Source of the DNA: a virus
Virus record (IMG/VR): IMGVR_UViG_3300048833_000102
Location: 1-30,594 of that record
Strand: one strand, 5' to 3'
DNA: 30,594 nt
In this document: positions 20,677 to 28,662 of the stretch, piece after piece
How positions within the stretch are numbered: the stretch's first letter is position 1
How the letters are laid out: every line of letters begins with the position of its first letter
Program-made: the position numbers and the translations under genes
Notes under the pieces: generated by a model
What the model was told of the DNA's origin: nothing
Seen by the model: the letters and a program-made list of their open reading frames with translations, nothing else
Databases searched by the model: none

Positions 20677-21333
20677 CTAGCGGAGAGAAATCGCAGCACA
20701 CGAAAAAGCGTTCGTTCCGGAGAGCGTGACCGACAGGCTCTTGCTCCCGCTTGACGTCACGATGAGTTGGCCGGCTGAATGCTGCTGAGCACCCCCGCCG
20801 AACTGCTTGTTGAGATCGACCGTCGTCAGGCCCGTCCAAGCTGCCGTCGCGCCCGGCGAACCCGACATGTACGCAGACGCCAGAATGAAGCCGCCGTTGG
20901 TTCCGTTCAGGCTCATGCTGAGCGGTGACGATCCGAAGTTCGAGGCCGTTGCGACCGGAGTGGGGCTCTGCAGGTTGACGACGCTGTAGAGCGCAACAGA
21001 CGAAACGCCGCCACTCCCCGCATTGACCGTCACATCCCCGCTTGTCCCGGTCGGAACGGCAGCGATGAAGAACGCCGTGCGCACGCTGCCGAAGCTGCTG
21101 ACGACAGCGACCAGCTGTGTTGCCGTAACACCGCCAATGGTGACGGATGTTATCGCCGAGCTCGAACTGACGATTCCGATTGCCGCGATCAGATAGCGTT
21201 TCGGGTTCGCGGGCCCGAAGTTCATGTTGGGATGCGTGGCACCCGCGCCGACCGTATTCTGCTGGTTGTCGACGTAGGTCAGAATGAGCGGCGGGCTGCC
21301 GCTATAGTTGATCGAGCGCCGTCTGACACTCAC
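20677..21333 (-). CDS. Beta-rich tail-region protein, 218 aa
   Basis: GTG at 21333 makes a GTGA overlap with the upstream stop. An ATG at 21372 gives a longer, less likely overlap. The sequence is Gly/Ser/Thr/Val-rich with regular short strands (YLIAAIGIVSSSSAITSVTI, TQLVAVVSSFGSVRTAFFIA, SLSVTLSGTNAFSCAAISLR). I recall similar repeated-strand proteins in alphaproteobacterial phage tail regions. It lies between the gp10-like hub block and the ejection genes. It could be a fibre accessory or decoration-type protein. No catalytic motif. Confidence 0.65.
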   Translation of the reverse strand: MSVRRRSINYSGSPPLILTYVDNQQNTVGAGATHPNMNFGPANPKRYLIAAIGIVSSSSAITSVTIGGVTATQLVAVVSSFGSVRTAFFIAAVPTGTSGDVTVNAGSGGVSSVALYSVVNLQSPTPVATASNFGSSPLSMSLNGTNGGFILASAYMSGSPGATAAWTGLTTVDLNKQFGGGAQQHSAGQLIVTSSGSKSLSVTLSGTNAFSCAAISLR

Positions 21334-21782
21334 GTGCGGGTAATCCAGAACGTCAAACGAAGACCGGCACAACTGCTATTGGATGAGATCGTAACGACCG
21401 ATGTTCCTGCCGCTGCAATGACGTTGGCCGAAGTGTGCGTCTTCGTCTGCAGCGTCGTCGAGACTGAATTTGCTCCGCCTCCCAGAGGCGTGGTGCCGAT
21501 CTTCGTTGTCGCCGTACAGGTTCCAGACCGGCATTTGCTGTCAACCTGAGTGATCTTGTATCCGAACGGGCAATCGATCTCGAAAAGATAGTCCTGGTTA
21601 TCCGGGCTCTCGATCGTGAAGTCGATGGCTTCCTGCTGAGCGTTGATTTCTCCAATGCCCGAGAACGCCCCAGAAATCCCTTTCTGCAGACTCCCAAGCC
21701 ACTGATAGAACCGGTCACTGACGTTTCCGTTCGGATCGAGCAAGGCCCGTGGTGGCGGCGGAGCGAGCGGTGTTCCGGTCAT
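21330..21782 (-). CDS. Tail-region protein, 150 aa
   Basis: The N-terminus MTGTPLAPPPPRALLDPNGN followed by VSDRFYQWLGSLQKG is typical of small phage tail proteins, by memory. The C-terminal 90 residues are beta-rich with four Cys (DCPFGYKITQVDSKCRSGTC, NSSCAGLRLTFWITRT). The gene is in the slot of the P22 tail needle (gp26), but lacks the long coiled coil of that protein. ATGA overlap with the hub gene; GTGA overlap with the next gene. Confidence 0.65.
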   Translation of the reverse strand: MTGTPLAPPPPRALLDPNGNVSDRFYQWLGSLQKGISGAFSGIGEINAQQEAIDFTIESPDNQDYLFEIDCPFGYKITQVDSKCRSGTCTATTKIGTTPLGGGANSVSTTLQTKTHTSANVIAAAGTSVVTISSNSSCAGLRLTFWITRT

Positions 21783-23200
21783 GCCGCATCCATTTCAAGA
21801 TCAGCAGAAGCGGCATAGAGCGCCCGGTCGACCTTTGCCGACCACGAGAACCGGTACACCCGGCCATTTTCCGGGGCCTGTCCGAGCCGATGCGTACGGA
21901 TGCGAGTCAGGTTCCTACCCTGCTGTCCGAGCTTGATCATCCGTTGCGTGCTGAACGTCTGCCCACCGTCGTGCGACCATTCCAGCATGATCTCCGGATC
22001 AACGTCCTGCGGATCGCCTTGGCCCGTTCCAACACCCCTCTGCACATCGAGATAGAGCGCGTTATGCGTCACTCTCTGTGGGAAGGCGTGAACCGTCGGC
22101 GGAATGACGGATGATACCAGCGGATCGCCTGCATCGTCCTTGAACTGCGGTCCCATTTCAAAGAGCGCGCCGGTGTCGGCGTCTCCTGCGATGAGTTTTG
22201 TGCCGAACGGAACAACGAAGGCAATACGCCAATTCCCCCGGCTGTAGGTCTGTCGCTCATGCCACCGCTGCATTCTCGTGTCGTAGACGTGCGTCCACTG
22301 AGGGCAGGTCAGAGCATAGAACGTATGACCTCGCGACGACCAGGACGCGGCCCGGATCGTTGACGGGTCTTCGACTTCCTGAATGTCGCTTTCGACCTTC
22401 GGTGTGGAGATCACTTGCGCGCTGTCGCCTGAGCCCAGCAATCGGACCGTGCGATCATGGGCAACCCAGGCAAATGTTTCGGCAACCGTCGCAACCGAAT
22501 TCGATGCAAGCAACCCGATGGGAATGACGAAGGAACGGGCATAAGGAAAGTCCGCGCCACCGCTGTCCTGCCAAACCTCGATTGTCTTCTCGCCAAAAAG
22601 ATAGAACTGCGCCTGCAGCGCCGCGATGCGGATCAGAGCATCGGGATCGCCATCGGCCGTGGCAAAGTCCAGTCCATCCCAAGCGCTGGCGTCATCAATC
22701 GCGCCAATCTGCCATTTGTTCTGCGCCGTGGTGATCCCGAAATACCCATCAGAGAATGCGAGCGTGATCGGCGCGAACAGATCGGGGTCGGTCACCTGCG
22801 CCAGCACGTCGCCCCGGCAGTAGAACATCAGGCCATCGCACACGATCGCGATGTCGGGCACCGCTCTGCGGTTTCGTTCCATGAATACTGGAGCGGTCTT
22901 GGAAATGTTCATCGAACCGATGAGGGTCTGAACGCCGGTCGTTGTCACCTTGTAGAGCGACACGCCTGCGACGACGTACAGGGCGCCTTCCACCACGATA
23001 CCGGCCCGGCATCCCTGCCCCGCCGCCACGCCTTGAAGCAGCGCGAAACCTTGCAACCCATCAGAGGAATAGATTGCGTTCTTGACCTTCCCCTCCTCGC
23101 CAATGGGTGAGAGATAGCAGTTGATGAGTTGCGCCGAGCCACCCTGGTTGAACCGGGCCTGGCTTGATCCGGACGGAAGCGCGAGAGGAACGATGCCCAT
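21779..23200 (-). CDS. P22 gp10-like tail hub / packaged-DNA stabilisation protein
   Basis: A 473-residue protein close to P22 gp10 in length (472). It shows the family start GIVPLALPSGSSQARFNQGG and LINCYLSPIGEEGKVKNAIY, then a beta-propeller-like middle (EGALYVVAGVSLYKVTTTG, SFVIPIGLLASNSVATVAE, AWVAHDRTVRLLGSGDSAQ) and a C-terminal part with HNALYLDVQRGVGTG and EWSHDGGQTFS. Such proteins sit at the portal/connector ring and seal the head after packaging. Its start shares one base with the connector stop (TAATG). Confidence 0.85.
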   Translation of the reverse strand: MGIVPLALPSGSSQARFNQGGSAQLINCYLSPIGEEGKVKNAIYSSDGLQGFALLQGVAAGQGCRAGIVVEGALYVVAGVSLYKVTTTGVQTLIGSMNISKTAPVFMERNRRAVPDIAIVCDGLMFYCRGDVLAQVTDPDLFAPITLAFSDGYFGITTAQNKWQIGAIDDASAWDGLDFATADGDPDALIRIAALQAQFYLFGEKTIEVWQDSGGADFPYARSFVIPIGLLASNSVATVAETFAWVAHDRTVRLLGSGDSAQVISTPKVESDIQEVEDPSTIRAASWSSRGHTFYALTCPQWTHVYDTRMQRWHERQTYSRGNWRIAFVVPFGTKLIAGDADTGALFEMGPQFKDDAGDPLVSSVIPPTVHAFPQRVTHNALYLDVQRGVGTGQGDPQDVDPEIMLEWSHDGGQTFSTQRMIKLGQQGRNLTRIRTHRLGQAPENGRVYRFSWSAKVDRALYAASADLEMDAA

Positions 23201-23571
23201 TAGAAATCATCCGCATAGGTTGGCATCTCGGCCGAGCGCACGTTGACCGTTCGGCGAAGCCTCCGCCGCAAGATGCGCAGCCCTTCATCCAGGCTGCGGG
23301 CATAGTCAGCAGGCGGCATCGCGGCCGCTTTCCCGAACGCCTTCTCGACCGTCAGGGCGACCATCTGGGTGAGCGGCTCGAAGATTTCCGCCGGCACCTG
23401 CCCGATGTTCCAGTACGTCTCGTCGTTCAACGTCATCTCGTTGAACAGGTCGCGATAGCGGCCGATGACGTACGTACTGTCGCTAGCCGAGGGCGACTCT
23501 TCCGCTGCGATGATGTTGAAATGCAGCAGGACATTCGTCGCCAGCTCGAGCTCAGTTCGCGTCGTCGCCAT
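23200..23571 (-). CDS. P22 gp4-like head-tail connector
   Basis: A 123-residue helical protein. RTELELATNVLLHFNIIAAE and YVIGRYRDLFNEMTLNDETY are followed by LTQMVALTVEKAFG and RSLDEGLRILRRRLRRTV. The helical layout and size suit tail accessory factor gp4 (166 residues in P22). It lies directly before the gp10-like hub, the P22 order. The first 20 bases overlap the upstream gene. Confidence 0.65.
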   Translation of the reverse strand: MATTRTELELATNVLLHFNIIAAEESPSASDSTYVIGRYRDLFNEMTLNDETYWNIGQVPAEIFEPLTQMVALTVEKAFGKAAAMPPADYARSLDEGLRILRRRLRRTVNVRSAEMPTYADDF

Positions 23572-23767
23572 TGTCGCTCACGGGTTGAGCGGGCTTGGCA
23601 CCGCGCTTCTTCGGCTCTTTATTCGCTTCCGTTCCGTCTTTCTCAAACAGGACGCTGTTGGAAAGCTTCCGGATTGCGTGATCGTCCGTCACGTCATGCT
23701 CGGTTCCGGGATACCACTGGAACCCCATGAACTCAGACGGCTCGCTACCGATAAATTTGAATTTCAT
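23552..23767 (-). CDS. Small structural-region protein, 71 aa
   Basis: GAGGAGAT is six bases before the ATG, one of the best ribosome-binding sites in the window. The first 45 residues (MKFKFIGSEPSEFMGFQWYP, then VTDDHAIRKLSNSVLFEKDG) read as a compact beta-type domain common next to phage capsid genes. The C-terminus is Lys/Pro-rich and acidic. Function unknown. A terminator-like hairpin separates it from the decoration-like gene. Confidence 0.65.
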   Translation of the reverse strand: MKFKFIGSEPSEFMGFQWYPGTEHDVTDDHAIRKLSNSVLFEKDGTEANKEPKKRGAKPAQPVSDNGDDAN

Positions 23768-23779
23768 CTGATCTCCTCA

Positions 23780-23811
23780 AAGAGAAAGAGCGGCAGTTGC
23801 CCGCCGCCCTT
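23780..23811 (-). terminator. Terminator/attenuator-like hairpin after the coat cassette
   Basis: On the transcribed minus strand AAGGGCGGC pairs with GCCGCTCTT over nine positions (one G-U) around an 8-base loop, followed by TCTCTTT and a GAGGAG ribosome-binding site. It lies 8 bases downstream of the decoration-like gene stop. It probably ends part of the transcripts so that coat and decoration genes are expressed above downstream tail genes. Confidence 0.6.
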
Positions 23812-23818
23812 GCGTTTA

Positions 23819-24274
23819 TCAGGATGCAACCAGCGGCGTGGTGTCGAACTCTTCGTCGACGATGCCTTTGAGCACGACCTTCAGCGTACCGGTGGCCGGC
23901 GTGGTCGAGGCCGTATTGACGAAGGCCTTGATCAGCGTCCGGGCTGTGTACTTGTAGAGCAGCCCCGTGGTCGCAAGGACCGACTGCGTGCCCGCGGCTT
24001 GACCGGAGAACGCGGCAATAAGCCGGTTCTCGTCGCCGTCGCTGCCGACGTCCCACAGAAGGCCGGTAGAGCCATCCATGTCCGTCGTGTTGAAAACGAT
24101 GCTGGTCGGGATGAACCCTTTTGGCACCCAGAACAGGCCGACCTCGTCGTTGGCATTATCGATCATAGCCGTGGTTACAGCGATGATCGCGGTTATGACG
24201 ACTTCCTGCGAGGAAGCGCCCGGACCTTTGGTCTTGCCGCCAGGAAGCGACTGAGATGTTGCGTAAATAGCCAT
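23819..24274 (-). CDS. Probable head decoration/structural protein, 151 aa
   Basis: AAGGAG lies right after the coat stop and 9 bases before this ATG. The sequence is beta-rich: MAIYATSQSLPGGKTKGPGA, VGLFWVPKGFIPTSIVFNTT, GLLWDVGSDGDENRLIAAFS and TGTLKVVLKGIVDEEF. Size, beta content and position right after the coat gene fit a capsid decoration or stabilising protein. There is no helical scaffold-type segment. No family name can be given with confidence. Confidence 0.6.
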   Translation of the reverse strand: MAIYATSQSLPGGKTKGPGASSQEVVITAIIAVTTAMIDNANDEVGLFWVPKGFIPTSIVFNTTDMDGSTGLLWDVGSDGDENRLIAAFSGQAAGTQSVLATTGLLYKYTARTLIKAFVNTASTTPATGTLKVVLKGIVDEEFDTTPLVAS

Positions 24275-24288
24275 TGTTCGGGTTCTCC

Positions 24289-25401
24289 TTAGGCCACGGC
24301 CGCGTGGTAGACGGTGACGATGCCAACGTCCTTGCCGTTGTTGATGCCCTGCGGGTTGTTGTTCCAGCGCAGCTTGTCGATGCCGTCCGCAAACTCGATG
24401 CCGACGCCTTTCAGGAAGCCGTAGTCATCGTCTGCACGGGTCGTCGGGATCGCGGCCTGCTTGTTGACGAAGCCGATCGCCTGAGAGCCGCACAGGAACG
24501 AAACACCGCACTGAATGGTGCCGTTCGAGAACGTCGTCTCAGGGTTCGGAGCGTCCGCCGTGTCCTTGCCCTGATAGAACTCAGGGATTTCACGATAGAT
24601 GACGCCGTCGTAGATCAGGTCGCCGTCCTGGAAGAGCGGGTTAGAGTCTACGTCACGAGGGCGCGCGTCTCGATTGGCCTGCTGCATGACCGGGTCCGCT
24701 TTGAGATCGCGGAAGCCGAGCGGATGGCAGAACATCACGTAGAACTCGCGGCCCTGCGTTCCGGTCTTGTAGGGCCGGATCATCGGACGCGCCTGACGGG
24801 CCATGAAGCGCGCCAGCGAGCCAACCTTGGTCGACAGCTTGTCGTCCGTGTTGTCGATCGCGGTCAGGCCGGTCGCATGCGTGCCTGAGTAGTTCGCCTG
24901 CGTGCTGCCATAGAGGATGCGATCCTTGTTCTTGGCAGAGAACGCGTTTCGCGTGGTCGCATCGGCTGCTGAGAACGGCGTGCCATCCGACATTTTATGG
25001 AAGCACTCGATCAGCCGGTATTTGACGTTCTCGGTCGACCATTCTTTGAGGCGCGGGCGCGCCTGGGCCATGAAATCGACGGCGGACTTTTCTCGGTCCT
25101 TCTTCGTCGCGAGCACGGCCTGTCGCCGAAACTCCCAGGTGATGTCCTGGTAATACTGATCAAGCTGCTGTTCGTTACCGGTCAATGAGGTGTTGCCGGT
25201 GACGCCAGAGCCGCCGAGCTTGCCCATCAGAGGGATGCGGATCGTATATCCGTCCGTCTGCAGGTCGTTCACCACGTGAATGATGTCGGTGTCGGCATCG
25301 CCCATGTAGGTGTCAAAGCCGGTGTCACGGATGTACTCCGTGATGAACTTCGAGCGCCATTTGGTAAGCTCGAGCCCGGAAAGGGTCGGAGTGGTTGCCA
25401 T
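24289..25401 (-). CDS. Major capsid protein, N4-gp56 / DUF4043-like
   Basis: A 370-residue coat protein. Key segments are FITEYIRDTGFDTYMGDADT, YTIRIPLMGKLGGSGVTGNT, YYQDITWEFRRQAVLATKKD, FYVMFCHPLGFRDLKADP and a C-terminal FLKGVGIEFADGIDKLRWNN. The opening pattern with a conserved RIPL...G and the late GxGIExxDGI region match, from memory, the N4-gp56/DUF4043 (Phage_capsid_3) group rather than P22 gp5. HK97-fold subunits of this group build the icosahedral head. A perfect 9-bp hairpin lies upstream of its start. Confidence 0.82.
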   Translation of the reverse strand: MATTPTLSGLELTKWRSKFITEYIRDTGFDTYMGDADTDIIHVVNDLQTDGYTIRIPLMGKLGGSGVTGNTSLTGNEQQLDQYYQDITWEFRRQAVLATKKDREKSAVDFMAQARPRLKEWSTENVKYRLIECFHKMSDGTPFSAADATTRNAFSAKNKDRILYGSTQANYSGTHATGLTAIDNTDDKLSTKVGSLARFMARQARPMIRPYKTGTQGREFYVMFCHPLGFRDLKADPVMQQANRDARPRDVDSNPLFQDGDLIYDGVIYREIPEFYQGKDTADAPNPETTFSNGTIQCGVSFLCGSQAIGFVNKQAAIPTTRADDDYGFLKGVGIEFADGIDKLRWNNNPQGINNGKDVGIVTVYHAAVA

Positions 25402-25413
25402 GTTGGATGATCT

Positions 25414-25441
25414 TTCGTGATCAGGGGTTGGGGATCACGAA
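25414..25441 (-). promoter_or_regulatory. Perfect 9-bp inverted repeat before the coat gene
   Basis: TTCGTGATC (25414-25422) and GATCACGAA (25433-25441) are exact inverted repeats around a 10-base loop. In the minus-strand RNA the hairpin ends 12 bases before the coat ATG. There is no T-run. It may protect or process the coat mRNA, or be a protein-binding site. The 56-base gap 25402-25457 holds nothing else. Confidence 0.6.
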
Positions 25442-25457
25442 GCGCGTCTGATGCGGC

Positions 25458-26336
25458 TTACTTTCGCTTCCGGTTTGAACCGAAAACGTTGCCCATGATG
25501 GCTTCGTCGCTAACGGGCACAACAGCGTTCGATCCCGTTCCGGTCGCGTCTGCGAGGGAGCCAGGAAACTGCTGTACTGGGGGCGGCGTCTGTCCCGGCA
25601 TCACTGCCCGGTTTCCGGTCTTCAATTCTTCCAGCACCTTGGCGCGGATCTTGTCCTCAAGCGTCTTCTCGTAGGCGTCAGGGTCTTCGCCTACCCGGGC
25701 CAAGACCTGCTGATGACGGTGCCATTTCACCAGCTCGCCGTAGCAATCTCTGCTGCCGACGAAGGATCTGAGAACACCGGCCTGTTGCGCTGCCTGAAAC
25801 GCGGCGTCGACGATCTGATCGCCGTGCTTGTTCCGGGCAAACATCTCGGAGGTGTTCAAGCGCTGGTTGAGGAGAGCCTGTTGGAATTGTTCCTGCTGGA
25901 ACGCCATGGCGCCGGCCGGATCGAGGTTCGGATCGGGCGGCGGTTGATGCGGTTGGGCTTGCGCCTGAATTCTGCGCTGGATTTCTTCAACCTGGGCCTG
26001 AGTGCGGCGCCAGTTGTCCTCGGCATCCTTGCGCAGACGAGCCTCTTCATCGCGTGCTTTTTCCGCCGATTGGCGTTTTTCACGTTCTGAGGTCAGCTCT
26101 TTGAGAGGGACAAATCTCCCTGTTGATGGATCGCGGTATCCTTGCGGCTTTGCGCCATCGTCTTGACCTTCCGCCTTGGCATCGGGCTCACTCGGTTGAT
26201 CCGGCTCAGCCTTCGCTTCGGGCGCCTTGTCCTCGACGGGTGGTTCAATGGGAGCGGCGGTATCTGCCCCCCTCTCGCGGCCACTCGAAAACACGTCATT
26301 CAAAAGGGTATCGTCTGCCGACTGTTCAGTCGTCAT
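25458..26336 (-). CDS. Scaffolding protein
   Basis: A 292-residue acidic, Gln/Glu/Lys-rich, almost wholly helical protein between portal and coat, the position of P22 gp8. GGAGAG precedes its ATG. The N-terminal third is disordered and acidic (PEAKAEPDQPSEPDAKAEGQ). The middle is a long coiled coil (LTSEREKRQSAEKARDEEAR, then AQVEEIQRRIQAQAQ). The C-terminus contains DPDAYEKTLEDKIRAKVLEE and ends basic (GSNRKRK), as scaffolds that bind coat do. It directs procapsid assembly and is then lost. Confidence 0.85.
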   Translation of the reverse strand: MTTEQSADDTLLNDVFSSGRERGADTAAPIEPPVEDKAPEAKAEPDQPSEPDAKAEGQDDGAKPQGYRDPSTGRFVPLKELTSEREKRQSAEKARDEEARLRKDAEDNWRRTQAQVEEIQRRIQAQAQPHQPPPDPNLDPAGAMAFQQEQFQQALLNQRLNTSEMFARNKHGDQIVDAAFQAAQQAGVLRSFVGSRDCYGELVKWHRHQQVLARVGEDPDAYEKTLEDKIRAKVLEELKTGNRAVMPGQTPPPVQQFPGSLADATGTGSNAVVPVSDEAIMGNVFGSNRKRK

Positions 26337-26431
26337 TGTCTCTCTCCGCAGTATCGTTGCTGGTCACGAAAGCAGCCGATGTCGCCCGGCTGGTGCGAGG
26401 TTCATCCGATTACGCGCGGATGGTCGCGAAA

Positions 26432-26448
26432 CGCCGCTTGAGGCGGCG
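26432..26448 (-). repeat. GC-rich hairpin before the scaffold gene
   Basis: CGCCGC (26432-26437) and GCGGCG (26443-26448) pair around a 5-base loop, followed on the minus strand by TTTC. It begins four bases after the 57-residue gene stop. It may be a weak terminator or RNA-stability element. The rest of 26337-26452 shows no gene. Confidence 0.5.
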
Positions 26449-26452
26449 AGTC

Positions 26453-26626
26453 TTACGCACGAATGTAATCCTTGAAGAGACGGTCGCCGTCCTTGACCTC
26501 GTTCTGGCCGCGGCCCTTGAGAAAATCGAACAGCCGCTGAGCTTCCGTAGTGAGATCGGAACCATAACTGCCGGTTTCGCGCGCCATCTTGAGGCATTCG
26601 AGTTTCAGAAGTTCATCGTCCATCAT
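26453..26626 (-). CDS. Small late protein between portal and scaffold, 57 aa
   Basis: ATG at 26626 in an ATGA overlap with the portal stop; a second ATG follows at once, and AGGGA lies seven bases upstream. The product is MMDDELLKLECLKMARETGS, then LTTEAQRLFDFLKGRG and a charged end (DRLFKDYIRA). It is helical and acidic. The coupling and coherent amphipathic helices support a real gene. I recall comparable small proteins next to portals in other podoviruses, without known function. Confidence 0.65.
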   Translation of the reverse strand: MMDDELLKLECLKMARETGSYGSDLTTEAQRLFDFLKGRGQNEVKDGDRLFKDYIRA

Positions 26627-28662
26627 TGCATCCCTGCAAGCTGTTGGTTGACGGGTAATCCGCCCGGCATTCCTGACGGAGGCGGTAAGGCTGCGTTCTG
26701 TTGCGGCAACGGTTGCCCTGGTTGCCGCTGATCGTCTGGATCAGGCGGCGCCTGGGGCGGTGACGCGTTCTCTGCGTATTGCTCGATTGTCGGTTGCCGA
26801 TATTGCAGCGGGAACATGTTCAACGCCTGCATCGCAGCCATCATGTCCGGCGCCGCTGGCGGTGCTTGCGGGATGGTGTTGCCCATCTCGTCCATCATCG
26901 GCTTCTGCTGCTGTGGCGTGAACGCCTTGGCGAGCGCCGCAACAGCCTGGGCTCTCTGATACTCGGCTTGCGCCACGTTCTTGTCGACCGTCGATGCCTG
27001 AACCAGTTGTTCAAGCCGCGCCATGCGCTGCTGCATCTGCTGCACAACCGGGTCCGGCTGTGTCGCCTCGTCGATCATCTTGAACAAACGTTCCTTGTTC
27101 GGTGCGTTCGAGAGTTCGATCAGCACTTTCGGCGGAACCGCATTCGGACCAAGCTGCGAAAGCGTCTGCAACAGCTCCTCGTTCATCGTGATAACGTCCG
27201 GGCCTTCCTCCATGATGATGTCGACATCGATCATGGCGACGACGTTCTGGCTCACAGCCTGCCCGGTCTGCGGGTCGATGTTATACTGGTTGAGCCCGAT
27301 GAACTGCGGCGCGTCGTTCTCGTCCGTGATCCTGATCCACTTCTCTGCGGTCCAGGACTGTTTGATGCGCGACCAGAGCTTGCGATAGACGCGGAGCTTC
27401 CAATCCCTATTGCGCTCGAACACGGGAGATAACTCAGTCATGCCCGAGTCACGTTGAGCGAGGATCGCCCGTCCCGACTGATCCGCGACGCCGCCACCCT
27501 TGCCGATCAGGCCAGGGTTGGGCCCGAGGTTTTCAAGTGATGCCTGCGCCTGCTCGAGCAATTGCAACTGCCCGGCAACGTCCATCGAGTGGTCGACAAT
27601 GCCGACCTCATTGCCCCAATCTCCGTCGTGCTCGATCATGCCGTCGGGCTTCGCGAGTTCCGATCGCGTCTTGTCGACGTCTTCGAGCGTGCCACGGCGG
27701 AAGTGAAGTTGCTTGGTCGTGAACAGGTGCAAAGCCTTGGACCGGCGATGGTTCGCCTCGTCCTGCATCGGCTTCATGCTACGGATCGGGCCGTAACGGT
27801 TGCCCTTCTCGTCGACATACGGAGACCAGGCGGCGTAAGGGCAATCCGGCTTTCCTTCATCATCGAGATACGGCGAAACTCCGCCGTCGAGCATCACTTC
27901 GCCGACGAAGTAACAGTACGTCCAACCGCGCGGTGTCTTCTCCCAGAACTCGACGACGCGAACGCGGCGGCTTTCGAACTCAGCCCAAGCGATTTCCTGG
28001 TTCTGATCGACACGGGAGAGGATGCCGCCGGCTGCGACACTGTCGATGATCTGCTGGAGCTGTTGCGCCTTGTCCGGCCATTTCTCCTTGGCATCGTCGA
28101 TGTCCATCCAAAGATGCAGGCCCATGTAGCGCGCATCTTCGAAGTCTGGACGTTTCGAGCGAGGGTCGTAGAAGAAGCGATCGCTCTGAACGGATTTGAT
28201 CTCGGGATCAGGTCCGGTCATGCCCTGCTTGATGCCGACGAAGCAGACACCGATCCCCCGCACGAGACCGTCATGCGTTCCGGCCGACCCTACGAACTCC
28301 CAACGGTTGATGTCGCAGGCATACCGCATGCCTGCCGTCGCAACGTCCGCGGATTGCTCATCATTCGGCGTTCGCGGATAGCCTTTTGGGTCACGGCGCA
28401 TGCGCTGCTCTACGCCAACGAGGAAATCAATCTTGCGCGCAATGCGATTGTCGAAGATCGGCGCCTGACCGCGCTTTCTGAGCTTCCGGGCTTCTTCCTC
28501 TGTCCAGTGCCCCGTGCTGTTGTAGTAGCCCTCGTGGACAAGCTGCTCGTTGATTTCAAACTGCTTGTTCGTCTCGTAGGCTGTGAACCATTTGCGGTAT
28601 CGGCCAAGGTCGGGCGTGAACGCTTGCGCCTCTGCCGGAACAAGGGCGGTGCTTGGAGTCAT
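26623..28662 (-). CDS. P22-type portal protein
   Basis: A 679-residue portal close to P22 gp1 (725). The ATG at 28662 gives an ATGA overlap with the terminase stop; an ATG at 28674 is also possible. Key segments: RYRKWFTAYETNKQFEINEQ, GQAPIFDNRIARKIDFLVGV, VRGIGVCFVGIKQG, GPIRSMKPMQDEANHRRSKA, and DRDWKLRV-type helices around NRDWKLRVYRKLWSRIKQSW. The last 100 residues are a Gln/Pro-rich tail (QQQKPMMDEMGNTIPQAPPA) where P22 has its barrel helix. Twelve subunits form the DNA entry/exit ring. Confidence 0.9.
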   Translation of the reverse strand: MTPSTALVPAEAQAFTPDLGRYRKWFTAYETNKQFEINEQLVHEGYYNSTGHWTEEEARKLRKRGQAPIFDNRIARKIDFLVGVEQRMRRDPKGYPRTPNDEQSADVATAGMRYACDINRWEFVGSAGTHDGLVRGIGVCFVGIKQGMTGPDPEIKSVQSDRFFYDPRSKRPDFEDARYMGLHLWMDIDDAKEKWPDKAQQLQQIIDSVAAGGILSRVDQNQEIAWAEFESRRVRVVEFWEKTPRGWTYCYFVGEVMLDGGVSPYLDDEGKPDCPYAAWSPYVDEKGNRYGPIRSMKPMQDEANHRRSKALHLFTTKQLHFRRGTLEDVDKTRSELAKPDGMIEHDGDWGNEVGIVDHSMDVAGQLQLLEQAQASLENLGPNPGLIGKGGGVADQSGRAILAQRDSGMTELSPVFERNRDWKLRVYRKLWSRIKQSWTAEKWIRITDENDAPQFIGLNQYNIDPQTGQAVSQNVVAMIDVDIIMEEGPDVITMNEELLQTLSQLGPNAVPPKVLIELSNAPNKERLFKMIDEATQPDPVVQQMQQRMARLEQLVQASTVDKNVAQAEYQRAQAVAALAKAFTPQQQKPMMDEMGNTIPQAPPAAPDMMAAMQALNMFPLQYRQPTIEQYAENASPPQAPPDPDDQRQPGQPLPQQNAALPPPSGMPGGLPVNQQLAGMQ

